Assembly: GCA_021234155.1 (NCBI GenBank) | Contig: JAJEKV010000034.1 | Location: 7,854,028 to 7,918,027, forward strand | DNA from: Isoetes taiwanensis | Taxonomy: Eukaryota > Streptophyta > Lycopodiopsida > Isoetales > Isoetaceae | Direction: 5' to 3' | Length of the DNA stretch: 64,000 nt | Shown here: positions 11,005-22,838 of the stretch, in pieces | Layout: the number at the start of each line of letters is the position of its first letter | Numbering within the stretch: position 1 is the first letter of the stretch | Position numbers and translations under genes: made by a program | The notes under the pieces: model-generated | Database searches by the model: none | Told to the model about the DNA's origin: nothing | What the model saw: the letters and a program-made list of their open reading frames with translations, nothing else

Positions 11005-11874
11005 AAAAATCAGCACTGATCGATTCCAACAAAAGCACGAACAAAAACATGATTTCCAAAAATAGAATAAATCTGGCAAAGCTCCAAAACTTGCAGTCGA
11101 TTCTTCATAATTCAGCGCTGGGCCGGTTTTCTCGTGGCTGAAAGGCGGTGCCATGTAGGCTTTCCAAATTCAGCTGCTGGGATCTAATGGTCAGCCGCAT
11201 GTGAACGGCTGTGGGGATTTTGATATCAGCGAAGGGTAGCCGGGCTTCAGCCCCTGCAAAAAATCACATTCATGTGATCGGCCCATTAAAAGAAGAACAA
11301 TATAGAAGTTGGGTCTCAATTTTTGTCCATGGTGCATTCTCGCGATGACACGTGGTGACGCCAATACTGCGGAATAGAATTCGGGTCCCCTGATTCCGCT
11401 TTACCAGCTCTTCCGGTTTTCCTTAGTGTTTTCTTTTAGGGTTTTGACTGGCTTGTTTTAGGGTTTCGACCGCTGAAAATTTCTTCAATCAAGAATAGAG
11501 CTAGCAGGTGCCAGATCTTCGCAACTGTCTCGAATTCTCACAGATAGAAGTATACCGGAGCTTCGCTTCATGCTTCCGGATCTATTTTTGCACAGGATCT
11601 GTGCTTCACTTCATGCTTCTAGATTTGTTCTTTACAGATCCGTTCTTTGCAGATCTATTCTTTGTAGGTGCAGATCTTCGCAGATGCAGGTGCATGTGCA
11701 GATTCATAACTTGATCTCGTAGAGAAAATCTGCACAAAAAAATCGATCCCTAACTTCTATATTATAGGGGAACTGCAGTTGGGATGCCATTCCGGCATAT
11801 AGGGAGGGCTCCCGCAACCAGCACTGGTCGATTCCAACAGAAGCACGAACAGAAACTTGATTCCAAAAGATAGA
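11005..11874. repeat. Unit bounded by about 57-bp direct repeats
   Basis: The segment at about 11009-11066 (…gatcgattccaacaaaagc…) recurs in direct orientation at 11827-11874 (…gtcgattccaacagaagc…) with a few differences. The span between contains one copy of the 250-bp repeat described next. No coding content is recognised. A non-autonomous LTR (TRIM-like) element is one possibility, but TG/CA ends and a PBS are not evident. Confidence 0.35.
11078..11330 (+). repeat. Dispersed repeat R1, copy 1 (about 250 bp)
   Basis: Matches 13718-13965 nearly base for base, for example 'gctgaaaggcggtgcca' and 'tcacattcatgtgatcggcc'. The latter contains the palindrome cacattcatgtg. No terminal inverted repeat is visible. 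Probably a short non-autonomous element or part of one. Confidence 0.65.
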
Positions 11875-12071
11875 ATATATTTATAGGTTAGGGTTCACAT
11901 GTTATGCCACGTGACTCCAATAGGGTAAGACCGTGTGGCGGGTGCCCAATAGGTTAAGGCCACGTGGAAAATGGTCTTAACCTAAGGTTGGCTAAGTTAT
12001 ATGAATAACTTAGTCATGCTCCCTAGTGCCACAATCTATGGTATACAAGGCTATGAAGATAGACTTGTATA

Positions 12072-12125
12072 GTGACGGGTCCAGGAATATACGTATTTAT
12101 AGCGTATATTCCCCTGGAACGTCAC
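12072..12125. repeat. Imperfect hairpin next to the LINE 3' end
   Basis: gtgacgggtccaggaatata pairs with the sequence ending tggaacgtcac around a short AT loop, giving an arm of about 21-23 bases with a small bulge. Function unknown. Confidence 0.4.
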
Positions 12126-12129
12126 AGAT

Positions 12130-12660
12130 GCTGACATACTGCACAGTTATATACATAATCACAAGTACAGCTGAGGTTAATGTCGGACAGGGGGGCATAA
12201 CTGAGTCCGCGTATCCATTACCTCCCGGAGGTACGATCCCAACAAGCCTACATAGGCCGTGCTCAGTAGCTCATGCAAGGCCTGATGGGGCACAACTAAC
12301 CGAGCATACCGAGCCCAGATATGCTCGTACGCCGGACAGGCCTTGAGGGCGTGACTTTCATCCTCAATGGCGCCCTGTTGACAGCACTGACAGACTCTGT
12401 CCTCACGCGGCTCCCGAATCCATCTCCCTGTCTCAATGTGGAGGTGGTGTGCACCTGTGCGAATGGAAGCAATCACCCTGCGCTTTTTCATGGGTAGATG
12501 GATGCGCAAGTGGTGTGGGCCCCTCGTGAGCATGGGATTAACCTGCTGTCGATAATTTGCCACCTTGACATGTGACATGGCCTCTGCATCCCAAAGCTTG
12601 GCCATGAAGCAAGCATCCAAGTACTGCTTCAAGGCAGCGCGTTCCTTCGGTAGTAGTTGT
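12130..12660 (-). pseudogene. 5'-truncated L1-like LINE, ORF2 C-terminus
   Basis: A 151-codon open frame (12632-12177) matches the C-terminus of the LINE at 21750-22190: …LPMKKRRVIASIRTGAHHL…, then a Cys/His knuckle CQCCQQGAIEDESHALKACP, then GLLGSYLREVMDTRTQLCP. The knuckle is the C-terminal zinc-finger-like motif of this family. The 3' untranslated part decays after about 12130, and no simple-repeat tail is left. RT and endonuclease are missing. Confidence 0.8.
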
Positions 12661-13133
12661 AGTTAGACAAAAATTTGAAATTGCTATATTTTAAGCCATT
12701 TCCCTTTTTTAGCGATTCCTTCACTTGTTGAGCATATAATGTTCCATGCAAACACTAGGAACAACATCTACAATTTTTAAACCATTTATCTTGCACCAAA
12801 TTCATTCAGTTGCTCAACAAATGCTTGATTTATAATACTTGATTTATGATCTCTTCTTCCTCTCTTTTTTTGGTGGTTGTTTGCCCATGAAGACGGATTG
12901 TGATTGGTTTATGCTACGTCAAGTTTGACAATAAATTTAATTTATTTTTGAAGAAAGAAACCAACAATATTTTCCCATATAGAAATAGCTTTCCATAATG
13001 CATGTTCTAGCGTGTTCTAGCGTGTATAGACGAGTTGGGGAAGAGAATGCGTTAGCGGCCGGCCGATAGGCCGCGCGATAAGTTTCTTGTAATAATAAGG
13101 CATGTGCAAGCTTCGTGTTTCATATGAGTAGGG

Positions 13134-13717
13134 CCATTGAATTTGAGATATTGCCCATGGTTTAAAATAATGGTTGATGAATCGACCGACATAAGTGTGA
13201 CAAAGAATATGATCCTTTATGCCACTTTCATGGAAGGAGGGTGCGTGTGTACTTGCTATCTAGGCATTGTTGTTGTGAAAGATAGTGATGCAAAATTAAT
13301 TATCGAGCGCATATTGGAAATATTGGAAGAATGGGACTTGGACGTGAAGAAAATGATGAGATTTGGGAGTGATGGTGCATCCGTCATGGTGGGCACAAAT
13401 ACGGGAGTTGCAACGCGATTGAAAGCGCTTAATCCGTATATGACTACCCTTATTGTTGTGCATATCGAACAAATTTATGTGCGCAAGAGGTTTGTAAGAA
13501 GCCCACAATAAAGACCACATGCAAGTTTATTGATAAGATTATGAATCAAGTGACCAGCTTCTTTTATAGGAGTACCATTCGCCAAGGTGTTTTTGAAAAA
13601 ATGCAAGAGGCATTGGATTGCTCTTACTTGCGTGTCTTAGGTATTATGAAGATACGTTGGTTGAGTAGACGTGGCGCCATTGCAAGACTTTGCGATATTT
13701 ATGAAGCATTGATGTTC
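13134..13717 (+). pseudogene. hAT-type transposase remnant (DUF4371/ZNF862-like)
   Basis: The first block, 13137-13511, reads FKIMVDESTDISVTKNMILY … FLGIVVV-like … MMRFGSDGASVMVGTNTGVATRLK … VVHIEQ, the D-containing core typical of the DUF4371/zinc-finger-862-like hAT branch. A second block, 13541-13717, gives QGVFEKMQEALDC … KIRWLSRRGAIARLCDIYEAL, the usual continuation. The blocks are joined across a stop and a frame change, and the family's conserved C-x-x-H region is degraded. The C-terminal dimerisation domain is missing: the frame runs straight into repeat R1 copy 2 at 13718, so R1 probably inserted here or marks a deletion. Confidence 0.75.
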
Positions 13718-13965
13718 GGCACAGCTCCAAAACATGCAATCGATTCTTCATAATATCAGCGCTGGACCGAGTGGCTGAAAGGCGGTGCCACGTAGGCTTT
13801 CCAAATTCAGCTGCTGTGATCTAATGGTCAGCCGCATGTGAACGACTGTGGGGATTTTGATATCAGTGCAGGGTAGCCGGACTTTAGCCCCTGTAAAAAA
13901 TCACATTCATGTGATCGGCCCATTAAAAGAAGGACAATATAGTATTGGGTCGACGTTTTTATCTG
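13718..13965 (+). repeat. Dispersed repeat R1, copy 2
   Basis: Direct-orientation copy of 11078-11330, starting at the break in the hAT transposase frame. Immediately after it lies a G-rich tract. Confidence 0.65.
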
Positions 13966-13972
13966 TGCATTT

Positions 13973-13998
13973 GGAGGGGGGAGGGGAGGGGGGAGGGG
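13973..13998 (+). other. G-quadruplex-capable tract
   Basis: After a GG, four G runs of 6, 4, 6 and 4 are each separated by a single A, which is an optimal short-loop quadruplex pattern. It sits just after repeat R1 copy 2. Confidence 0.6.
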
Positions 13999-15310
13999 CA
14001 TCCATTGGCTGCACACTTAAGTGTAAAACTCATATAGCATTGAAATACGCATGTTTCAAGACATGCGGACCACACAACAACGTGAACAACTAGATAATAT
14101 ACTTAACAACCAGATAATATACTTGGCAAGCTTTATTGCATGCCAAGCTGGCAATGCCAACTCATCTTATGAAATGCCAAAGTAGTAGGGGTGCTAGCAC
14201 CACCAAGGCTAAGGTGGCAGCCACATAGGCTACGTCGGTGTCCGTTTAAGGTTGCAAGACTCTTATCTTGTGCAGAAAACTTCATATTGTCACCTAAGAT
14301 AACCCACAGAGACTGATTTTAGAAAACATTGTATCATTTTATATCATAGTATCTTCATCTATGTTTGAGCCTTGGATTTGACAGTTTTTATGAAGTTGTG
14401 GCCAGTGTTCCAACTCGGAAAGATCTGGCATGTACTCCAAAACAAAGATCAAAAGTCGTTTGCCCTCTAAGAGACCAACTATGAGAAGTAACTCCCAACT
14501 ACTAAAAAATATTATCCTTGCAGTTATTGTTTGTCAAGAATTGACCATTTATTGCCTAAGCGCCGCCTGAGCGCCTAAGCCCCGAGGACCTCCTCTTGTG
14601 AGCGGACGCAGGTGGTAGCATCAAGAAAGCAGTAGCAAAAGGATTCGGCAGGAGATCCGCCTCTGTAGCACGTTCTGCATCCCTGAAGCTTAGTTTTTAT
14701 AGTTTTTATAGGAAACAGCCTGCAGACACAAAATTCAGCAGCCATACTATATAGCATGGACGTTGGAATGGTAGCCGACACTCATGGCAGCCGGCCAGTC
14801 TTGACAGACCTCTACTTTTGCCAAGTACTTCTGGCTGGGTTTGACCTCTTCTTGGAGCTTGGTCCCTTCTTGAGATTCCTTGCAGGTGTTACCACCGAAA
14901 CATATGGATTCAGCAATAGGAGAAGCTTTCCTGGGCGATAATGGTCTGGTAGGAGCTTCTGGCTATACAGATGCAGACGAGGGTTTAGCAGGGGCACCAA
15001 GGGTTTGGCAGAAATTCAGTATTGGCTCCATAAGAGATCCGTTGCTTTGGACACTGTAAGTCTCTTCTATCTCTTTAAAATTGGCCTTGATTTATCCAGG
15101 ATCGGTGCTCCCCTGATTGGCCTGAAGCGGCATCCCTAGCCCACTGCCAGCATAGTACAGAAGCATCCTCTTCATTCTCTATTTAGACCCCTAGCAGATA
15201 GATTTTTCATCTCTCATTTTACTACACAGATCGGTTAATTTACCTGATTAGCCTATTTGCTCTGTTGATTTCTCCTTCCAAACCTGTGTGTCCTTGCCTT
15301 TTCTCTTATT
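13999..15310. other. Intergenic, nothing recognised
   Basis: No conserved protein or RNA seen. Short open frames on both strands at 14575-15000 overlap each other and look like chance. Confidence 0.4.
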
Positions 15311-15316
15311 AAATCC

Positions 15317-16096
15317 TTGCTTTCCTCACATCTTATGGCGAAGCATAGTCAGTGCCGCCGTAACTTCATCGGTGTGGAACTTCTCCATGTCACATGGCTT
15401 GAACACTTCCCGCTTCCCGAGTTTGATCTCATACATCAGCACGCCTCACTTCAGGCAAGGATCCTTCCGCTCTTGCCCTCATCAGATCAACATCTTCTTT
15501 TGGACACCTTGCAGAATGCATCCCTTGCAGGCCCGACGATTTCCTTCGAAGGTAAGCATTTGTTCCAGATCCTAAATTTGCTTTACTCTGCCATCTTGGA
15601 AGCACATACCCCGCAAGCACCTCTCTCCTCTTCCCCAAAATTCTATACTGATGTTGAAACACATACCCTCGAGAGCGCATGCACTGCTGACGAGGTGCAA
15701 ACAGAGGCTCATAGGGATAACGATGTGGAGATGACAGATAAAGATCAGAGTGGCACGACAGCCACCTTCTTCACAGATGTTATGCACATTCAGAGGCCCG
15801 CCATTGTTACAGCACGCAGGGTTGGGGCTCAGAGGCCAGACCGACCCCGCCATATCATCGTGCAGTTCAATAGCCCACAGGACAGGTTGTATGTCCTTCA
15901 GCATGGAAGTCATTTGAAAGACACCCACTTCTCGATTCAGGAGGATCTCTCTGGAAGTTTCTCTCGATTGGAGTTTCTCACTGGAAGCAAAATCACCAAA
16001 AGGGAAGGGTCAGAGTTGAATAAACATAAAGCATCGAATGGAGAAAGCCTAGCTATGATGGTTGCTTACAGACGCCGCCTACGATGGTATTGCTAG
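15317..16096 (+). pseudogene. L1 ORF1p-like fragment
   Basis: A 259-codon open frame. Its middle (about residues 160-215) reads ARRVGAQRPDRPRHIIVQF … LKDTHFSIQEDLSG, which resembles the RNA-binding core of L1 ORF1 proteins (R-P-R-x-I-I-V-x-F … then I-x-E-D-L). The N-terminal 150 residues are unrecognised and the C-terminus degenerates. ORF1p would bind LINE RNA and chaperone reverse transcription. It lies upstream of, and in the wrong order for, the coiled-coil ORF at 17459, so it may be a separate insertion. Moderate to low confidence. Confidence 0.45.
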
Positions 16097-17440
16097 GAGC
16101 CTTCATTGTTCTATGCGCAGCCCTAAATGCAACCTTAAATAATCTACGTGGCCACTTTTGTATCAGCCAATGGCAATTTTACACATCGGCGGCTGGCAAT
16201 CGGTGCAACCGATGGCCACCCTCCTCTAATCTAATGATGCCATATGGCATTCCCCTCCGTTGCAGAATGGCATTCGAGTCGACCATTCCGCATCTTAGGT
16301 TAACAGTTGGTAAACAATACTCTGTTCCTTGTTTTTTGGGTTGCCCTTAGGGGGGAAAACCCTCACTCATGTGGGTTTTTGGCATATTCTAGAGATACGC
16401 CGAAAACCGCTACAAACCTGCTATCGCCCTTAAACTGACTGTCACCCGTGTTATTGTGTGAGGCCTGTAGCGGCTCTTCTTTCAGTATAACCGGAACAGG
16501 TCCATGGCATGCAACAGGTCGAGAGTTTATGCTTTGTGTTTGTGGCAGCTCTTCGGGTTTATTTGTTGCGGTAGGAATTTAAGGGCAAGACACCAAGAAT
16601 GGACATGTTGCAACAAGATTTTGTGTTGCTGTTTTTTTTTTTTGGCACAGGATTCGAATCCCTTATGGATGGTTTAAATGCAGTCGATTAATAGCAAGGT
16701 CCAAGTTTGGCATGTACTTGGTGCAAGCAGACTTTGCTTTCTAGAATATATGGGAGGTGCAAACTGGTTCAGAACCTCTTTACCTGTAAGGAGCTTGTGG
16801 ACCAAAACCACAATTTTTGCCTTCTCACTAGTGATTCAATGTGTTTTAAACTCTTATGCTCTTGTTCCATTCTATTTTATATTGTATTAGATTTTTTAAA
16901 GACTGATATTTTGTTTAGAGCATTTGGGCTTGATTACATGCTGAATATGTGTTTTGCTGTAGGCTCTTGGTACTGCCGGACATTACAAATGGAAGTGTAG
17001 TCCTTCAATCACATGAAGCATACTGCCATGGAAGGTATCATGCCATTTCTGAATTCATTGTTATTTCATTGTTTTTGGATGATCTCTGCAATTACTCTTC
17101 AATTACTCTTATATGGACATTTAATGTAAAAACTGTTATGTGTGATGTTCACCGGTGGCGTTTTCAAACTTATGAATACCTTTAACATGGCAGTTCGCTT
17201 GCCACAATATGCAGATAATATTGGTTGATATTTGTAGAATTGCTTCATAAAAGTTAATCTTTTTTTTATGCATATAATAATGCAAAGCACAGCAAATAGC
17301 TTCTAGGACGGCCGCTTCTGTAGCCCCTTGCCCAGACCCCCATTTGGAGGGAGACATTCCCCAGCCCCAGCCCCAGCCCACCTGGGAGAATCGGGGGGGA
17401 GTGGCCGCCGCGAAAACGGCCCCGGTCAGATAACAAAGAC
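16097..17440. other. Intergenic or decayed LINE 5' region
   Basis: Contains a T tract at 16632-16643 followed by a GATTCGAATCC box resembling a tRNA T-arm/Pol III B box (16649-16659); no full SINE could be delimited. Open frames at 16678-17185 look like chance. Confidence 0.3.
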
Positions 17441-17458
17441 AAGGGAGAAACCTCTTCC

Positions 17459-17911
17459 ATGAGGAGGGAAGCCTGGGCGAAGGCCCAATCTATGAGATTG
17501 ACTCGGGAGATGGATGAAGGCTGCTCAAGCCCGGCACAGGCGCAGACGAGGGCCATGAAACAGCTGGAGGAACGGATCGAGAGTAACAGAACCCAGATTG
17601 TAGGATTGACAGCAGAGATACAGTCCTCAGCATCCCACGTGCTCAAAAGACAGCTGGCAGCGGAAAGGCAACGGGTTACAGAGATGGAGACCCGCATGCA
17701 GCAGTTAGAAGACGGGCTTCGCTTGGCCCACTTTGAGAGGCAACAGGATAAGCAGGGCCTTGTCGACTTGCGAGCTCGCGTGGATTCCCTCCTCACCACC
17801 ATGGAGACTATGGCATGTGACAAACATGGTGTTGAGCAGGATACAGTGGCAACTATTTCCCGCCTCAAGTCAGAAGATGAGGGGTATGCCACCGTGATAC
17901 AAAACGTCTGA
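17459..17911 (+). CDS. LINE ORF1-type coiled-coil protein, 150 aa
   Basis: Open from ATG 17459. It is almost entirely heptad-like helix (MKQLEERIESNRTQIVGLTA, MEFRMQQ-type stretches such as MQQLEDGLRLAHFERQQ) and ends in TGA at 17911. Length and content fit the coiled-coil N-terminal half of an L1-like ORF1 protein, which trimerises. The GC content is clearly above that of the flanking host DNA and matches the ORF2 remnant that follows on the same strand. The RNA-binding half is not recognisable downstream. It could also be any coiled-coil fragment; the assignment rests on context. Confidence 0.5.
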   Translation: MRREAWAKAQSMRLTREMDEGCSSPAQAQTRAMKQLEERIESNRTQIVGLTAEIQSSASHVLKRQLAAERQRVTEMETRMQQLEDGLRLAHFERQQDKQGLVDLRARVDSLLTTMETMACDKHGVEQDTVATISRLKSEDEGYATVIQNV

Positions 17912-18939
17912 GCCATCGTCCGAAGCCGGCCAGCGTGAGCTAAGAACCCCGCAGTAGGGGTGGTGACACGTGATCGGGGAGATTCGAGGAGCTCAAAGCA
18001 ACTATTGCCCAAAGCGGCCCTCCATGTTGAGGTCCATGAACACCGCGCCTCGCACAAAATGAGTTGGCCAAGCGGCGAGATTCCAACAGAGCTAGGCTCC
18101 CGGGCGCTCGGACGGCCAGAGGCGCGCGAACACGGGGACAACCAAGCGCCGTGCCCCACAGCCCACGTGTCGCCAAACAGGCGGACACACCACCTCCCTC
18201 CATCGGCACACCACACCGCCCTCGCGTGAGCAGCCCACACACTCCAGCCAACAGGCGTCACCTGCTGGGACATGTAATATTGCCCCTCGACTCGGTGGCG
18301 GCGGGGAGCGAGCGCCGGCGTCATAATATGGTGGTGTTCTCGGAGGAGGCAGGAGAAGATCTCACCAAAGCGCATTCAGGATGAGATCCTATCTCGAATG
18401 GCATTTTCGACTACGGTACATATTGCTAGAGCAAGCCGCCTTGGGACTCAACGCCTTTATCGCCTGCTGCGTTGTCACCTTCCGGTGGCGGACATGCGGT
18501 ATGTGAGGCCATCTGCGTCCACGGTGAGGCAGGGGATCTGCTGTATGTCGACGGGGATCTCACCCGATGGGTCAGAGTCCCGCCCGGCGGTTGGCCCGGT
18601 CGTGGGCGTCCCGTCGTAGAGGATCTGCTGCGAGGCCTTGTCGGGGGCAAGCTTAGCATTTTTCGGGCGGTGCCGGCTTTGAGGGTCGCCGATGCAATCG
18701 TCAAGCTCCGCCACTCCCTCTTCTTCTTCTTTGCCCGGTACCCCCTTGCACCTCTGCTCCACGCTCATTCTTTGGCGCTTTTCGAACCTGCCTGCTTGCT
18801 CCCCACCAACAAGGCCCGGATCATCGGCGTCCACATCGAATGCCAACAAATAGGAGGCTGTGCCTCCGGATGGTGTCTTGGAAGCCTTAGGGATTCCCAC
18901 GCCGAAAGGCGAGAATCTCAACTCTATCGCACTGGATAT

Positions 18940-21900
18940 GGATCTCATTTTCCTCATGGAAATATGGGAGCATCACGGAACCTGAACTCACCAACCTCCC
19001 AAGCTATCTATTTCAGATTGTTCAATGAGTGCACAGCAAGCGAGGCCATGGTGGGGTTACTGCTACTACCATGCAACCTTGAGGCACTTTCGGTCTCGTT
19101 GCACAAAAATGCAGAGGCAGTACAATCGCTACTTGTGGGTGCGGCGTGCGGCATGACGATGGCGACACTCTCCTCATAGCGGCATGCTACTTTCCACATC
19201 TTTGAGAGCAACTTTTATAACACTTATTCTGATGTGGATCGATTGGAGCCCTATGTCGATCTATATGATGACATACGGCCCGCCACAAACAAATTGGGGC
19301 GGGGTTATGTTGCTTGGCGACTTTAATGCATGCACATGGGAGCCGGCGGGTTCCAAAATTTGAGCCCCCGGCGGGCAGGGGATCGCCTTGCAGTTGAACC
19401 TCTCAGAGGTGGCTTGGTCAAGGATATCAGACGACAGCCATATTTCGCGCTATAGCAGGCAGTTGTTGTTGCTGGGTAGTATCTTTGACCTGGTTATTTG
19501 TAATGGGTTGGCACAATGGCCGTCTTCCAGCTGCTGCGCTTGTAGACAGGAGATCCAAGGGGGCGGCTCCAGTGTGGTGGATTATCTGCTGGTTGGGGAA
19601 CGGGATCTGCACCTGGTTACTCATTTTTCCATCGGGACAGACACTGGGGATGAGGAAGTAGACTCGGACCACCGGCCCCTATTCATGCATCTCCATTGGG
19701 AGGCTCCCCATGCATCTACTGCCTCAACACACCGGGTGCCCCAGCTGCGCCTGGACTACAATCGTGCAGGGACCTATGCCCAGCTGCTTGAGCATGATCT
19801 GGCAGGACTGCTGCAACTCCCCACACTTCAAGAGCAATCTGCTCAACTGACTCACCTGCTTCTGACAGCTGCTGAAAGATGCTTTGGGAGAGGCCGCTCA
19901 CGGCGAACCTCAGGCACTACCACCTTCCCCCGCAACAGATGGTTTGATGATGAGTGTCGGGAGCTCAAACGCACACTCCGGCAAGTCACTGATCCCACCT
20001 CCCGACCACAGGCCGTCAGTCAATACCGCTCCTTTCTCAAGAGCAAGAAGGCCAGGTACCTCGCAGAGCATCAGCAACAGATGTTTGGTCTCCTGGACCG
20101 GCACCCCAGGACATTCTGGAGAAGGGTCTTGAGCAAGCCTGCACAGCCCACAGGGAACATCACCTCGGAGCAATGGGTACAGTGCTTGTAACAGCTTTAC
20201 GACCCGCTCGGGGGGCCGGACATCAGTCCCTCCACAGATGGGCATGGCTCTGGTTATCACAGAGGAGGATGTCATCATGGGCCTACAGCGTCTAGCTAAT
20301 GGGAAGGCAGCAAATTTAGATGGCATGCAGGCAGAACTTCTGAAATGGGCTGGGCCTCCAGCGGTGCACATCCTCCGCGGCATTATTCAATAAAGCATTG
20401 CGAGAAGGCTTCCCTCCGCAATGGACCACTAGTAGAGTAGTGCCCATATACAAAGCAGGGGACCCTCAATGCCCGCCAACTACCGTACTATTATGGTCAC
20501 TCTCTCTTTTGCAAAAAGCGTTGGTCGGCATCCTTGAGCGGCGGTGACAATATGGGCGGAGGAAACGGAGGTCGCGAAGCTCTTACGAGGCAGGTTTCGG
20601 CCCGGACATTCCACCATTGATCATATCTTCACTCTGCGCACATTGATTGAGAATAGCGAGGAATCGCCCGGCCGAACACATGCTTGTTGTTTAAAATGGA
20701 TTTTGCAAAAGCTTTTCGACCACATTACCCGCGACAAGCTATGGGACGGATTGTGGCGGTTGGGGACCCCCCGGACTTGCGAGAATGCGATTATATAGGC
20801 TATCTGAGGGCATGCTTTCGGTACGTATAACATCGGCGGCCAGACAACCGGTAATTGATAGCATTGGAGTGCGTCAGGGTTGCCCCCTCTCCCCTACACT
20901 CTTTGGCCTATACATTGATCAGTTGGAAGATTGGCTCTCTCAGCATGGAGGTGCGGGCGCACATCTCGTGCATCACACAATCCGGCAACTCATATATGCA
21001 GACGATGTCAACCTCCTGGCCTATACTCCAGAGGGCATGCAATGTCACCTGGATGCTCTTGACACTTTTTGCCAATTCACTGGCATGCGAGTTAACTTGG
21101 CCAAAACTAGGGTGTTGCTAGTTGCATCATCCCGTCAGCCAAGGCTTCCCACATTCACTTACCAGGGGAAAGAGGTAGAGGTGGCTCCGACCTACAAATA
21201 CTTGGGGATCGAGTTCTCAACTACCACCCATTGGGATCGCGGTATCGAGGTTGCGGGTCCGCGGCGGGTTGGAAAGCACTATATGCCATGCGAACAAACG
21301 ACCACAAAGGCGAGTTGTATGCACAGGGCTACCGATCACATTTGTTTCGGGCCTTCGTTGAGCAGGTCCTTTTGTATGGGGCAGAAGTGTGGGGTCCGGT
21401 GATATCCCTCAACACCTGGAATGACCTCGAGCAAGTGCAGAAGGCCTTCTTGGCACGGGCCCTGGGGGTGGTCCACAGTTCCGTACCAGATCCTACTCTA
21501 GGAGACAGACTTTCTACCCCTTCAACGGGCTGCATTGGAATGCCATATCGTTTACTTCCAAAAGATGGTCGCTATGGCTGATACATGCTTGCCCCATCTT
21601 GCTTTGGCCACGGCGATGGGTCTCCAACGCCTGAAATCCTGCTGGAAAGACAAGCAAGCTCAGTGCTTCTCACCACTTGGGTGTGCGGGCAAGCAGTCGC
21701 GTCCGTGTCGACAAAGAAAGATCACGAGGCACTTAAACTGTACCTAGATGCTACTTTCCTTCGCAAGCTCTAGGATGCAGAGGCTCTGACGCACGTTAAG
21801 CTGGCACACTATCAGCAGCAAGTCAATCCTAGGCTCACAAGAGGCCCACACCAGTACTTGTGCACCTAGCTGCCCATGAAGAAGCGCAGACTTATAGCTT

Positions 21901-22190
21901 CCATTCACACGGGTGCACATCACCTCTGCATTGAAACAGGGCGTTGGGCTCGGGAAGCACGGGAGCAAAGGCTTTGCCAGTGTTGCCACCAGGGCGCCAT
22001 TGAGGATGAATGTCATGCCCTCCAGATCTGCCCAGCATTTGCCCATATCCGAGAGCAATATGTTCGATTACTAGTGCCTGGCCAGCCGTTGCATCAGTTA
22101 TTGACTATGGCGTCAGTGGGTTTGTTGGGGACATACCTCCAGGAGGTTATGGATGCACGGACTCGTTTGTGTCCTACGGGACGGTATTGA
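18940..22190 (+). pseudogene. L1-like LINE ORF2: endonuclease, reverse transcriptase, zinc knuckle
   Basis: Pieces in order. APE-type endonuclease: MLLGDFNAC near 19310, SSVVDYLLVGE near 19570, and SDHRPLFMHL near 19665. RT: NGKAANLDGMQAELLK (20300), FRPGHSTIDHIFTLR (20605), VRQGCPLSPTLFGLYIDQLE (20870-20930), active site IYADDVNLLAY (20990-21020), thumb YKYLGIEFSTTTHW (21195). Then a connecting region and the C-terminal knuckle CQCCHQGAIEDECHALQICP (21975-22035). Frames are joined across many stops and indels, for example after EQWVQCL and at LRKL-stop near 21772. The RT motifs (VRQGCPLSP, YADD) are closer to the green-lineage L1 variants I remember than to angiosperm L1 (QGDPLSP, FADD). Inactive. 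Confidence 0.85.
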
Positions 22191-22386
22191 ACTGTCCTAT
22201 GCAATTGTACAGTGTGCCAGCATACTTATTACTGCTAAGGTTTTTCCCTCAAAAACCCTTTGGGGCGGGGTTTTTTTAATCCTGTCAGTAATACGCTTGC
22301 TGCTCTCTTTTTGTTTGGGTCCCATAGGCCAATTGGTCTCCGTGGACGCTAAAAACATATTCTATTCTATTCTATTCTATTCTATT
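22191..22386 (+). repeat. LINE 3' untranslated region and (TTCTA)n tail
   Basis: After the ORF2 stop come a conserved block with ggtttttccctcaaaaaccc and ggcggggttttttt, the phrase gggtcccataggcc, then gctaaaaac and about five TTCTA repeats (22359-22385). The same block ends the copies at 39.9, 47.6 and 49.6 kb with different tails. There is no poly(A). Confidence 0.8.
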
Positions 22387-22833
22387 TATTGCATCTGCAA
22401 AACGCACAGCCATGGCTGCACCTATATTTATATTATCATTACTTTTTGATCCCTTAATTGTTTTTACATCATGTTGGTAAGGCCTTGGACCAAGGTTCAA
22501 AACCCCCTGACTACCATCGGGTGGGAGACGTGGGCGGGTGCAAGTCCCACGAACCATGGCTTCAAAAAAAAGAAAAAGAAAAAATAAATTGTCTTTCAAA
22601 GTAGATGTGTCTGCAAATGCACCTTTACATGTATGGTATTATAGCTAGATATTGTCATCTTAGAATAAAGCACTTCCAATTGCAAGGCTGCTCAGCATTA
22701 AGCTGGCATTAGTCTTGGAACTTTGCATTTTTTGAGAATGGATTTACATTTTGGATGGGTTGATTCTTTGCAGGTTGATTCATGCTGCGGATTTATTCTG
22801 ATCCTAAGCATTGAATTGTAGGCACAAGACATC
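22387..22833. other. Intergenic up to the target site of the complete retrotransposon
   Basis: Contains a tRNA-like stretch with ggttcaaaacccc and a short A-rich end at 22565-22585 that might be a SINE, not delimitable. Nothing else is seen. Confidence 0.35.
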
Positions 22834-22838
22834 CAATG
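22834..22838. other. Target-site duplication, left copy (CAATG)
   Basis: CAATG immediately precedes the left LTR and recurs at 34155-34159 immediately after the right LTR. Five bases is the usual Ty3/gypsy integrase stagger. Confidence 0.95.

Noticed and set aside
16640-16665. tRNA gene or SINE at the GATTCGAATCC box
   Set aside because: No cloverleaf could be built around it; the palindromic box alone is common.
17266-18375. Long reverse-strand frame of 369 codons
   Set aside because: Overlaps the forward coiled-coil ORF1 and GC-rich LINE DNA; composition (Arg/Ser/Cys-rich, no domain) is that of an antisense shadow in GC-rich sequence.
22460-22590. tRNA-derived SINE
   Set aside because: A ggttcaaaacc B-box-like string and an A-rich end are present, but no convincing A box, second copy or target duplication.
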